Shown here piece after piece: positions 24,227 to 35,505 of a stretch of 64,000 bases of DNA. The notes beneath the pieces were generated by a model that made no database searches, was not told the DNA's origin, and saw only the letters and a program-made list of their open reading frames with translations. The translations under genes were made by a program, and so were the position numbers. The stretch spans positions 14,337,001 to 14,401,000 of the forward strand of contig CM041089.1 of NCBI GenBank assembly GCA_023079485.1, written 5' to 3'. Position 1 is the stretch's first letter, and the number at the start of each line of letters is the position of its first letter. The DNA comes from Archilochus colubris (Eukaryota > Chordata > Aves > Apodiformes > Trochilidae).

Positions 24227-25173
24227 GGGTGCCTTGGGTCAGTGCAGTGATGTTCTGGAAGTCAGGGGAGCCACAAGGATGACTCTTGTGAGAAGCTGCT
24301 GGAAGCTCCCCCAGGTCCATCCAATCCCTGCCCCACCTCTGCCCAAGGCTGAGCAGGATCCTGGATGTGCCTCTGCAAGCAATACATTCAAGAAAGGGAA
24401 AACAAAACCTTAAAAAATAAATAAAAAGGTTTGCAGAGCAGAGGAGAGGAGAGGAGAAGGTGAGAGCAACGACCCCAAGGTCGGTGCAGCAGGAGGGGGA
24501 AGGTGCCCGAGCAGAGGTTTCCCTCCCTCAGCCCGTGGTGAGATAGCGGCTGTGCCCCTGCAGCCATGGAGGAGCGCGGGGGAGTAGTCCCTGAAGGACC
24601 CCGGTGGGTGGGGAAAAGGTGGATTTGTAGCCCCTGAAGTGTCTCAGGTGGGCAGAGGTGAAGCTGCAGCCTGTGCAGGGTTGCAGAGAGGGTCAGCTGT
24701 GTCTGTGCATCCCTGGCTGGAGGAGCCCGTGCTGTGTGACTGTTCCCAGCTCAGTCCATGACCCTGTGGGCAGCCCGGGTGGGAGCAGTCAGCTCCTGAG
24801 GGACTGCACCCCATGGGAGGGACTCATGTCCCAGGGGTTCCTGAAGGACTCTCCCATCAGAAGGACCCCACCTTGGAACGGGGGAAGAACGTGAGGAGTC
24901 CTCCCCTGAGGAGGAAAGAGCGGCAGAAACAGCGTGTGGGGAACTGAGCCCGAACCCCCTGCCCGTCCCTCCATCCCCTGTGCCCTGAGGGGAGGCAGCA
25001 GGGAAGTGACCCAGGACTGGGGAGAAAGTATTGAGATCTGGCCATGTTTTCTCTTTCTCCTAGTAGATTCAATTAGGGTATTAGGGTTTTTTTCTTCCCA
25101 GGTTGAACCTGTCTGGTGTTTGCCTGTTGGTTTTTGCTGGCTGGTACCGGCTGAGTCTAAACCATGACACACA
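24227..25173 (+). mobile_element. Solo LTR of an avian ERVL-type endogenous retrovirus
   Basis: This GC-richer 0.95 kb block has the features of a bird ERVL-type LTR in plus orientation. The left part has GTGATGTTCTGGAAGTCAGG followed by GAGCCACAAGGATGACT and AGCTGCTGGAAGCTCCCCC. In the middle are degenerate repeats of a phrase containing GGACTGCACCCCATGGGAGG and CTTGGAACGGGGGAAGAACG, then GAGTCCTCCCCTGAGGAGGA and GCGGCAGAAACAGCGTGTG. The right edge reads GCTGGCTGGTACCGGCTGAG, TCTAAACCATGACACACA, close to the usual LTR terminus. No gag, pol or env sequence lies on either side within the window, so it is a solo LTR left by recombination between two LTRs. The left end lacks a clear TG start and may be truncated. 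The family name is not assigned. Confidence 0.72.
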
Positions 25174-28100
25174 GTATTGCCTGAAGTAACACACAGCCTC
25201 CGAAAACCAAAAGACACAAGGCAAATGTCAGGCTGAAAGGAAATACTCTCTTTTTTCCCCACTGATTTATTGTCGTTTCATTGCTAGAGAGTCCTGTAAG
25301 TTCTTATGGAAGTGTGTATATTCTTCTGATGTTTCTTTTTATTCACAGGAGCCTGCAAAAGCACCTTACACTACACTTCCATCAAAATGTCTATCTAGGC
25401 AAGATAAATCCCACTCTAGAGTCAATTTAGTAATTTAAGTATCCAAGTAAAATTATACAATCTGATCAGATTCTGAAGACTGAATACTTTGTATCAAATT
25501 GCTCTCAACCCACAGACAAAGCAGTGATTCTTAATGTGTAAGCACAACAAATTCATACTGAACATTGTTTGGCTGCCCACTGGCAAACTAATTAGCAGAA
25601 ATATCCATAATCCCAGAGCACAGGCATGGCAGTACTTAAAACCTACATAAATGTATTCTTAGTCAGTGAACAAAGATCTCAAATCCAGTAGGAAGTGTAA
25701 GCCTGAAGTCATACCTGGCACCTCTTCTTGGAAGCAGGACAAGTTTTCTAATTTAAGGAGAAGTGGTTATGCAAACCACTACAGAGAAAAAAAATGTATT
25801 TATACAGGATCTATCTGAGCAAATCCCAAAACACTTCTGAAGCTGAGTATTAGACTCTTTTTTCCCTATCATTGAAATGCAGTCTTTTATGGTAAACTCT
25901 GATAGTTATACACTAAAATGGGGCAATGGTACAAAACTGCTTAAGATACAGAGTTAAAGGCAGAGTGTTTAAGTAGATGGGGAGAAGAAATTAACAGAGA
26001 CAAACATGATTTCCCAACCTGGAACTCTGCCCAGAAAACTGGGCCTAAATTATCTTCTTTCATTACATGAATAGTTGGGCTCTTCAATAATTCCAAGTGG
26101 GCAAGACCTCACCCTCCAGGTACACAAAACCTCAGTGGTAAATGTGCTGTTTGAAAAACAACCCCAAGAGCACAACAGACACTTCACAGCACGCAGGCAT
26201 GCACTGCCTGGAGAAGCAAAGGAGAGCAGAAGAATGTCTTACTTTGTTTCTAAAAAGCTCTTTTCCCAAAAGGTCCTCAGGATTCTGCACCCAAGCAGCA
26301 AAGCCCACTAAACACAGTAAACATTATGTTTTTAATAATATAGAAGGTCACCTTATAAGAGGTCAACAATCCATTAACTCTCCTGTGAGTCTATTGTTCC
26401 AGTACCTAACGAACTGAGGTAGTAGTTGACTGAAGCAGTTTAATAGAGTACAATATTCATATTACTGCTCTTCTAATAAATACAGACTCCTCCCTGCCAC
26501 TGCTAGGATAATGGAGTGCCTTACAAGCTTCAGAATAACTATTCTCATAATAAATATAAATAACATCTACTCACTCTTTTGCAGATAAGGAACAAGGTGT
26601 GTTAGGTAGGCAGCTGAATGTTACTGTTTTTCAGGGTGCCACATACTTAAATGTCTTTCAAGGTCTAAGATTTTGAGAAGAAGAGGAAAAAGGAAAAAAA
26701 TAATTGCAAAATGGATCTTCTGGACCCCAGGGATGGGACAGCCCATCCAGTGGTGTGGCTCTTACCTGCTTTTCCTACTAGCCAGTGCAGCCTGAGAAAG
26801 AAGTATGTAGGCTCTCTCATCCTCTTTAATGACAGATCCACAGAGAAAAAGGATAACCACTAAGGAAATGGAAAGTAATTTCAAAAACCCCTCTGGAATT
26901 CTGCTTTGCAGGTAATCTTTTTCAAAAGCACAAATCATGAAGGAAGGGGTCCTATGAAATCGAGTGTCAGGGTGACTACAAGTCATATGGCATTGTGTAC
27001 AAAAAGAAGGTATAAAATTATTAATGAAAGAGAACTAAGCTATACATTGCGTGTCTAGGAAGAACTTAACACTAATAGTTATCCTGTGAACAAATCTAGA
27101 TCCCCTCTATCAATATAGAAGTGTGCACAGGGTTTGTCTTGATTTAGAAAAAAATTTTGAAAAAAAAATTTTTAGAAAAAAAACTTTGGTATTTCCCTCT
27201 TTTTGAGTGCTGAGCAGCTTCTGTTCTGAGATGAAAAGGTGCAGTTCCTGAAAATATAGCCCCCGTAATGAAGGAGAGTTCTAATGGGAGCTATGAGACT
27301 TTGTATTCCTGCCCAACATCTCCCCTTTATCACAGAGAGGGGAAAAACAGTCTCATGGTGAGACATTGCTGCTCAGAAGCATGGGTATATGTTAGGAAAG
27401 ACTGAAAGGAGACTCAGCAGAGGACATCCCCTAAAAAAAGAAAATTTAGGTAACTTACCTCACTATCTATTAACATTTTCACTCTTTCCCACTTCAGAGC
27501 TTGTAAAGCAACCATAAATACTGAGTACACATATAAATACCTTTTTAAAACAGCCTGGAAAAGGCTTTGATTTGATAGAATGCAAGAGGAATTATTAAGC
27601 TCTTGACAACTATTTTTAAATTACTTTATAAAAAAAACAAATATGGAGTTGAATGATGAAAACTGCTCATCCAGAGGTCACCTTTCAAGGCTACAATTCT
27701 TGGTTCCAGCCTGCATGTCCCATCACTTTAAGGAAACATCTCAGGCTTCCCCTAGTCAAAAACTTGGTTTCAAATGTAGCTTTTGGCAATGCTCATTTCA
27801 GGCACTTGCAGGTTATGACCAAGTTATGTTATTTTCAGTTTACATCAGGTTGATGTGTAAATATCCTGACTGGCTTTGCTTATTAGCTTCCTCGTAAATA
27901 AATCTACTTATTTTTTTTTCCTCTCTGAAGTCAAGCTATGGAGAATTACCAGCATGTCAGTTTTGTATAGACAAAGTGTGACACCTTCATCATCATCCAC
28001 CCAGGTTATTATTTATTTTTTACTAAGTTTTAAATTCTCAGAAACATGGTTGATGGATTTTTTTTTTTACCCTATTTTACTGGATATAGCATCACAGTTC

Positions 28101-29224
28101 TGCCAGTGGTCTCACTAAGAGCCACATTACATGACCTAACACCCTTCTAACATTACTTTGCCTTCTTGTTTGCTTCATGGGGCAAAACCTGCCAGCTACA
28201 GATTCAGGTGCTAAATCTGGTATGAGCAAGCGGACAGTGGTTTGGATTACACCATGTGTGGAAAATAATCCTGTGGTGAAAGTGATTTCACATTTTCAGT
28301 GAGTTCTTTTGATTTGCTTCTGACACTGTGTGTTCTTGCCATGTTATCTGACTGCACTCAGCAATGCTCACACAGCACACCATGCCTGGCACACTGGAGT
28401 TCTTGATTACAGCTTTTAGTATCTGCATGATCCACCTGGAGCAAACTTCAGACTTCCTCAGTGTACTTCATACTCTCCAGAAAAGGTCAAGTGGTCAGCA
28501 CTGGAAGGAAGCAGTGGCTTCAGTTGTGATCACATTTGCTTTCTCCAAGTGTCTTTCCCCTTTCTGCCCACTCTGGCTGCATCTTTAATCATCTAGACTG
28601 ACATACTCCTCCTCAAGAACATCTCACTCAAGCTATAAAGTAATTACTACTACACACATCCCTGAGAGCTGACAACAGTTAATCCATGCCTTTTTTCCAG
28701 ACCCTAACAACAGAGTTCTCACACACTGAGTTCACCTCTCTGTTCTCCCAAGAAACATCTCAAACGTAACAAACCTATCCGAGTCTTCCAACTACAGACA
28801 CTGCAAAAACTGAGGTTTCTTACGTGTGTCTGGTGCCTCAACTTTCAGTCTGTCATTTCCCTCACAGCCTTTGTCCATCACATTCAACCTACTCCCTCTT
28901 TACACAGCCAGAACTTGTCACAAGCAATGGAACTGGCCACCTTACTATAATTTTCCATCCATAAGCATGCAAGAGGTACAGATTGATGCACTGCAGGATT
29001 AGTCAAGTCTTCTTTGTCACAAAAATGTCCTGATTCGAGATTCTGAAAATTAGGGCACCTGTCAGATTTCTACAGCCATTAGACTAAGACCTTCTCTTGT
29101 TTTTCAAAAATCAAACGTGATTCTTCAGATGACAAACTTGATATAACTATATTGGATGTCAAGGTATTTTAGGTCTTTTCCTCTACTATAACCTATAATG
29201 AGCATCTTTACTGAGTCAGGTGAT
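25174..29224. other. Unique sequence, no gene seen
   Basis: About 4 kb without a recognisable gene; open frames stay below 95 codons. A phased A-tract patch lies at 27146-27183 and a short T-run at 27910-27920. A weak MIR-like word (TTTTGCAGATAAGGAACAAGG, minus orientation) at about 26577-26597 was not long enough to call. Confidence 0.5.
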
Positions 29225-29428
29225 AAAACAGGCTCTCCACAGAGCATATGGAGTCACCGTCTCTGGAAATATTTAAAAACCATGTAGCTGAGGCACTTGA
29301 GGAAATGCTCAAGTGGGCACAGTGATACAGATACAGGTACATATATTTTATTTTGGGGAGGGGAGATGTTGATGGTTGGGCATGGTGATCTTGGAGGTCT
29401 TTTCCAACCATGGCAATTCCGTGATTAT
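29225..29428 (+). mobile_element. CR1 LINE, 3' tail fragment with small insertion
   Basis: A short CR1 3' end in plus orientation. ACAGGCTCTCCACAGAGCAT, GGAGTCACCGTCTCTGGAAA and TATTTAAAAACCATGTAGCT correspond to the segment that follows the reverse transcriptase C-terminus. GATGGTTGGGCATGGTGATC and TTGGAGGTCTTTTCCAACC form the usual final block. The terminal 8-base units are eroded to CAATTCCGTGATT. Between the two blocks about 40 bases (roughly 29322-29362) do not belong to CR1, so the copy carries a small insertion or local rearrangement. Confidence 0.82.
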
Positions 29429-32400
29429 TTGGTGGCTTCGTCTATTGGGATCCCTTCTCTTGCTGATTTCACACTGGTTTTTTGGCATAGAGATCAAGCT
29501 ATAGGCACTGGTCCATATTTCCTGCTCTCTCTTAGAACAGTTTGTGCTCTTCCATCTGCTCGTCTGACTGGATGGATGTCTAGGAATAGTAATGGTTCTG
29601 ACTCCTTTACCCACATCCTTCATATTTTAAGGTTTCACTGGGGAGAAAGAGTGACATTTTGCACTATTTGTTTCACAAAGAGCTATGTCAAGGGTGGGGT
29701 CAATAATGGCAAGGCAGTGGGTGGCTTGTCTCTTCAGGAGTTTGGCTGTACCATTTCCTCCTCTTCTCAAAGTGCTGAATGTAGATTTTTACTTCCACAG
29801 GGGGAAGGACCTGAAAAATCCCCTGGTGGGAGATACCATCTGTCTGCTCAGGAACACATCCCTACATCAGAGATATGCAGGATGGTATCATACACAGTGA
29901 GTCCTGGGCTTCACAGAGCCTTCCCTACTGGAGATTCACCCCACAGGGAGTCACTGCCTGATCTTCTAGAAGCAGTTTAAAGGTTTGAGTCTTTCATCAT
30001 TCACTGAATAAAATGGGGTGGTAGTGGTGGTCTACACCAACTGAGGTATGGGCCAGCTAATGTCTAGACTGATAAAGAAGCAGGCCCCAAATAGCAAATC
30101 CTAGAGGGGTCTTCTTGGGGAACTGCCATCATAATGCATTTCAGGGAGTCAAGAGCTGAAGCTTGGATGAGAAGAGGTGAGGGTGAGGAGGAGGAAAGGA
30201 GGTTAACATTCTGCAGTGGCAGCTACTAAATTTTACTCTCCCAATGGATGTTTTCAAGTGTATGCTTAATTTATTTTCTTTCATGCCTCCAGCTAAAGCA
30301 CTTACTACTTTACTCCATTAGGACTCCTGGTTACAGCATTACATTATATGGAAAGATGAAACAGGTAGAATTCAGAAGTAATGGAATAAATCATTCCTGC
30401 CCTCCTACCTTTCCTCCTGTTCACACGTGGCAAAATAATTCTTATTTTTCTCTTGCATTCACTACATTACATGTCACCCTTAGGACATTTGCAATAACTT
30501 TGGAGAGGAGAAATAAACTTCCCTTTGCCATGGAGCTAAAATGTTGTTTAGCTCACCCAAGGGGAAAAGTAATCAATAAATATATTACAACAAAAATGTT
30601 CCCAAAGGTCTAATCACTAGAACTTCCAAAGAAACTGCAGGGAAGTTTGGACCAGTAAAGGCTTTTTTGTTCAGCCACCACTGACAGAACCAAATCTGCA
30701 CCACTGGAGTCTCTTTGAGTAGTGCTTCAATGAGGCAAATGGATGGTTACTGAAATCTGGCTTTTAGCCAGGTGACTGTTTTGATTACTCTGCTTTGCAA
30801 TGAAAAGCTGTATCAGGTAGAGCAGGCCAGCAGGACCTCGGGAAGCTTCCACTTTCAAAGGTGATGGAAGAGACAACAAAGCCCAACTGTAAGGAAAAGC
30901 TGCATCCAGCAGCCTTTCCAACTTCGTCATCACAACCAGGGAGGCCAAATCAAGCTTTCTGGTTTTCATGGTCTGTGGTGGCATTAAATGTGAACAAATG
31001 AACAAAGGAGTAAAGCAAAAACCTCTTAACTGATCTCATAGTTTATCAAGACAGACATAAGTATTTTTCCATCTCTTTTAAGATACACAACAAGTTGCTT
31101 TGCACTATCAAACCTCACCTAAACTTACAGGAGTTGCAAGCAAGCTGGGTTCTGTACCTCATGTGACAAGAATCTGAAAAAGCAAAAGTATTAGAAACTG
31201 CTCCAAAAATGAGACTTTTATTTATCTGTCCACCTTTTGAGAAATTACCATTGCTCAACAGAGAAAGAGAAAATTACTGCAACTCTCCTTGAAACAAACA
31301 TCTTCTAATTACACATGTGATGAAAAAGCAGAGAAGAGAAACGATGCAGCAACTTTTCACACTGCTTAAGGTCATGGCAACCTTGAGTGCTCCTCTAAGG
31401 AAAGAAATAGCATCCCTTATTCAAGAGGCTTACACATCACACAAGAGTCTGTTTGAAATTAACTCTGTGAGAGCCACCTGTCTCCCAAGACATCAGTGCT
31501 GGGCAGTGCTGGGCAAACATAGGACTTGCACGAGAGAGTGCAACGATGCAGAGCGGTGACACAAGGATGCAAACTCATTTTCAAAATGTGTTCAGCAGCA
31601 ATGAACATCAGTGAGAGCAGTACCAGCTCAAAGCCTAGAAAGCCCCAGCCCTTGCTGCTCTGCTCTGTGCTGGGTTGTCTGCCTGGGTGAAGAGGAAGGC
31701 CAGGCTTGCTGCTGCAGACCCACGGGAAGCCGAGTGCTGCTGTGGAAAATTCCTTTGCAGCGCACGTGTCCTGCTCAAAGAGGACTCTGCTCCCTGCACC
31801 TTGAGCATCAAAAGGGATTTCATTTCCCTGCAAGGGCCCATGAGAAATGAACAATACAATGTGCACAGTGGGCATAATCCTTGGCTCTTGTTGACGCCAC
31901 ACAGAAATCCATTCTGTCTCCTGCTAATCCTTGTGCACAGCCGACGCTCGCATGATGGAACTGAAGGGACAGGAGCTATTTATAGCCTTTAATTTCATCC
32001 TGCATCAGTGGATTTTCAGGCAAAGGAAACAGGGCTGTTAGCTCGTTTCCCTTTTTAACCTGTTCAGCGCTCACAGCTTGGAGAAGTCAAAGGAATTTTA
32101 GTTCAGAGTCATTTAGTGGTTTCAAGGAAATAAATAATCCAAAAATAGGTCGATAACGCGGAGGGTTGGAAGCCACTGCCAGCGCAGGAGCAATGCGGGG
32201 CTCTCACTGCTGCCCCTACAGCTCTGCAGCTGCAGCCTCCCAAGGGGATACAAGAAACCAGGGAGATGATGGGCACAGGAGCACTGCAGGAAGCTGCAAA
32301 CAGGGGGGTGTACCTGTCCCCCTTCCCCATTTTCTGGTTTGTCATTTTGCTCCTTGCAGCTGCAAAGTCTTTAACTCCTACTCCACTGGCACTGTGTCCT

Positions 32401-34406
32401 AACTCCCTGAGAGCAGCTGAATTCCATGCATCACACAAAGCAGCCAGAGCTGCCTGCAGCAGGTAACAGAGCTCCAGAGGGACCCGAGTCTCTCAAGCCC
32501 CCTAAATCCCCAGGGCACCCCAGGCCCCTGCAGCCAGACCCCAGTGAACAGCTCAGAGCAGCGAAGACATCTCAAGAAGTTCACACCTCTCATCTGCACC
32601 CTGTCATTTTTACAAGCTTATTGGTTATTCAATGGGTTTTCTCATTATTTTCCTTTCCTGTGATGTGGCACTACAAATCTACACTGTGATCTGGTTTGTT
32701 GTTAGGCATCACTGAATCAGACACAAGGAATCAGGTTTTTTGTTTACCCATGTGCAGGGGAATAAGCTTGGTGAGCATATTTGGGCTAAAAGCTGTTGGT
32801 GGCTATGAATTTGCCTCATCCTTGTCTACAAGCACCCATTCCAGTACAACTCAGCAGCCTAAAGTGTGTTGGCAAAGCAGATGCAGAAAATAATTTAAAA
32901 GCCAAATATAGTTTCTAAAAAACATTCATGAAAACATCAGTAAGTTGAAACTAGTCAGCAAAAGAACTAAAACACCAGAAAGTTAAAAAGAAATATAGAT
33001 AATAAAATCATGTGGCTCAACTGATCAATATGTTGTTGATTTAGCTGCATAAGTTAATACTTTTATAAAAAAGTATAATGTCTGTCCCAGTGATCATTGT
33101 GTCCCCACAGCTCCCTGACTACTTCCATGCAATTGATCTGGAATTTGAGTTTGCCCAGGGGTGACCTGAGCTTAAGGAGCAGGATTTTACTTGTCTGAAA
33201 GCACAGGGACAGTCAGGTTATTTAGCTGAACTACTGAAGTAGTGGATGGAAATCCCAAACCAGCACTGTGCTAATGCATGTTAAAAAAAATATCAGTAGC
33301 AAGAACTAAATCATGAGGCAAACCCAGGCAGTACTAAAAATCTGTTCCACAGAAAACCAGGAGCAGAACATCACCACGAGTAAGGTACAGAAAGCCAAAT
33401 AAACAGCTGAGAAATGCCTGTGCAGTAAAGTAGTATACTTCTGCACTTCAGCTACCAGACCAGACCAGAACTTTCCTAAAATCCCTCAAAAAACCAGAGA
33501 ACAGTCTTTGAGACCTCAAATCCAACACTGAAAAAAATTTTCCAAGCTTTGTTGTGTTTTCCTGCTTAATCCCTTCCACCCAAAGTTATGAGGTCATTCT
33601 AATGTCTGAAACATACCAATGTATCTTTTCTTCTTCCTTCTCCCTGTGTACTTTCTGTCTCCCTGATCTCAATTTCTGAAGAGCCTCAGTGGGAGATATT
33701 CTTTAATTTTAAAAATAAACTTACTAAGCCAAATGACTGAGGTTATAAACCACTGCAGAACCACTGAAGTCCATAAAACTTTACCAATTTGTATCAAATT
33801 ATGTAATTGCTTTTTTTTTTTTTTGTCCTCTCTTTGGTAAGTTTTGAATCAAATCTCTTTCCTGAGGATTACATATCCACCCTGATTTCCTTCCCAATTG
33901 TTAATATTCACATTGGCTTAAGATTTTTAAAATCAGTTTAAGGCAATTAAACACCTATGGCCATTGCTCAATAAGAGCTGATACCTTACTCCCTCAGAAG
34001 CTTCAAAAATATCCTAAATAGTCAAATCCTTCTCTCAATTGCACTGCAAAGAATCAGAGTTATCCAGAGGAGTTCTGCAGATGTGTCACAGATACCCTCA
34101 GTTCAGATTTAATTTCCGGAGAGCACCATGGCCAATATACCTTTCCTGACCTGCAACATTTGAGGAAGTATAGATGAGATTAAACTACTGGACTGGAAAT
34201 AAGAGATGATTTTGAAAGGAGATACATGTGTACACACACATATAAATACAAAGTTATATAAGAATGTATCATCTTTACAGCCCTGTATTGTATAAATGGA
34301 CAGCATTTCCCCAGCAAACAGCAGCAAAGCTCAGTGTAGGTGTGCTCACATTTAGCTAACTTGGAAAATCCAGTTGATATGGAAGAAATCTTGTGGATCA
34401 CTCTTT
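29429..34406. other. Unique sequence, GC-richer at 31600-32560, no gene seen
   Basis: About 5 kb without a recognised gene. The longest open frame of the window (227 codons, 29297-29980) begins inside the CR1 tail and continues into unique sequence, with no domain. At 31600-32560 the sequence is richer in G+C and CpG and carries a perfect MEF2-type site, CTATTTATAG, at 31976-31985. No exon with convincing splice signals and a known protein family was found. Confidence 0.45.
31860..32170. promoter_or_regulatory. Possible regulatory segment with MEF2 site
   Basis: CTATTTATAG at 31976-31985 is a perfect match to the MEF2 consensus (YTA, four A/T, TAR). Homeodomain-type TAATCC words lie nearby at about 31925-31930 and 32135-32140, and a few CpG occur in otherwise CpG-poor DNA. 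The stretch contains no repeat signature. The call rests only on motif content and could be coincidence. Confidence 0.22.
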
Positions 34407-35505
34407 CACAGAAGCCTCAGAGTTGGAAGGGACCTCTAGAGATCTTTGAGTCCAACCCTGCTGCCAGAGCAGGCTCCCCACAGCAGGTGACACAGGACTG
34501 CATCAAGGTGGGTCTGGACATCTCCTGAGAAGGAACCTCCCTGGGCCAGGGTTCCCTCACCCTCACAGCAGAGAAGTTCTTCCTGACGTTTAGATGGAAC
34601 TCTCCGTGTTCCAGGTTGTGCCCATTGCCCCTTGTCCTGTCACTGGGCACTAAGGAAGAGTCTGGCTTCATCCTCCTTACACCCCTACTTTAGACCCCTA
34701 TCTCCAAACATTGATAAGGTCTCCTCTCAGTCCTCTCCTCTCCAGCCTAAACAGTCCCAGCTCTCACAACCCTTCCTTGCAGGAGATGCTCCAGTGCCTC
34801 AGTCATCTTTGTTGCCCTCTGCTGAGGGTCTCTCTTGAAGTGGGGAGCCCAGAATTGGACACAGTATTTCCAGATGTGGTCTCACCAGGGCAGAAAAGAG
34901 GGGGAGGATGATCTTCTCAGACCTACTGCCCAAACTCTTCCTAATGCATCCCAGGTCACCACTGTCCTTCTTGATCACAGGGGGACATTGCTGGCTCATG
35001 GACTCCAAGGTCCTTCTCCTTAGGGATGCTTTCCAGGAGCTCAACCCCTAACCTGTACCTAAGCATGGGGTTGTTCCCGGGTGCAGGAGGCCCTTGTTGA
35101 ACCTCATTAGTTTCTCTCTGCCCAACTCCCCAGCCTGTCCAGGTCACACTGGGTGGCAGCACAGCCTTCTGGTGTGTCACCCACTCCTCCCAGTTTTTAT
35201 CATCAGCAAACTTGCTGAGGGGACACCCTGTCCCTTTGTCAAAGTCACTGACAAATATGTTGCACAAGACCAGACCCAGTCCTGAACTCTGGAGAACACC
35301 ACTGGCCTCCAACTGGCTCTGCACCACTGATCATGACCCGTTGAGCTCACTGTCCACTCATCTAACCCATGTTTCCTAAGTTTCTCAATGAGGATGGTAT
35401 GAGAGGCAGTGTTCAAGGCCTTGCTGAAGCCAAGACAGAACATACCCACTGCTCCCCACTCAAATCTGGACTGCTGTGATTGCTTCATATTCCTTACCAC
35501 CCAGG
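34407..35505 (-). mobile_element. CR1 LINE, minus strand, 1.1 kb, older copy
   Basis: A CR1 copy in minus orientation. Its 3' end faces left: CTCAGAGTTGGAAGGGACCT followed by a GAGTCCAACC block. The terminal 8-base units are lost to mutation (only CACAGAAG remains). Homology runs through the C-terminal region (CCTTGTCCTGTCACTGGGCA, CAGAATTGGACACAGTATTT) and the reverse transcriptase palm to about 35505, where it is truncated. It carries more substitutions and small indels than the copy at 15717-16722, so it inserted earlier. It appears to belong to a different subfamily, since its 3' region differs in the CTCCCCACAGCAGG segment. Confidence 0.9.
34800..35500 (-). pseudogene. CR1 reverse transcriptase remnant with altered motif A
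   Basis: Coding remnant of the CR1 at 34407-35505, read on the minus strand. Motif A lies at about 35395-35430 and reads GFSKALNTASH. The usual aspartates of this motif are replaced (G at the first, N at the second). Motif C (FADD, codons at 35199-35210) keeps both aspartates. Frameshifts separate the motif A block, the motif C block and the thumb region. The endonuclease and N-terminal fingers are missing. The enzyme is dead, and loss of motif A aspartates after insertion fits neutral decay. Confidence 0.82.

Noticed and set aside
24789..25262. 157-codon minus-strand open frame
   Set aside because: It lies almost entirely inside the GC-rich LTR, read antisense. GC-rich DNA has few stops.
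26560..26600. Possible minus-strand MIR fragment
   Set aside because: A single TTTTGCAGATAAGGAACAAG-like word resembles the family, with no supporting head or core.
29297..29980. 227-codon open frame as a protein-coding gene
   Set aside because: The first part is the CR1 tail in translation, there is no domain, and no promoter or splice context is seen. It is kept only as a low-interest observation.
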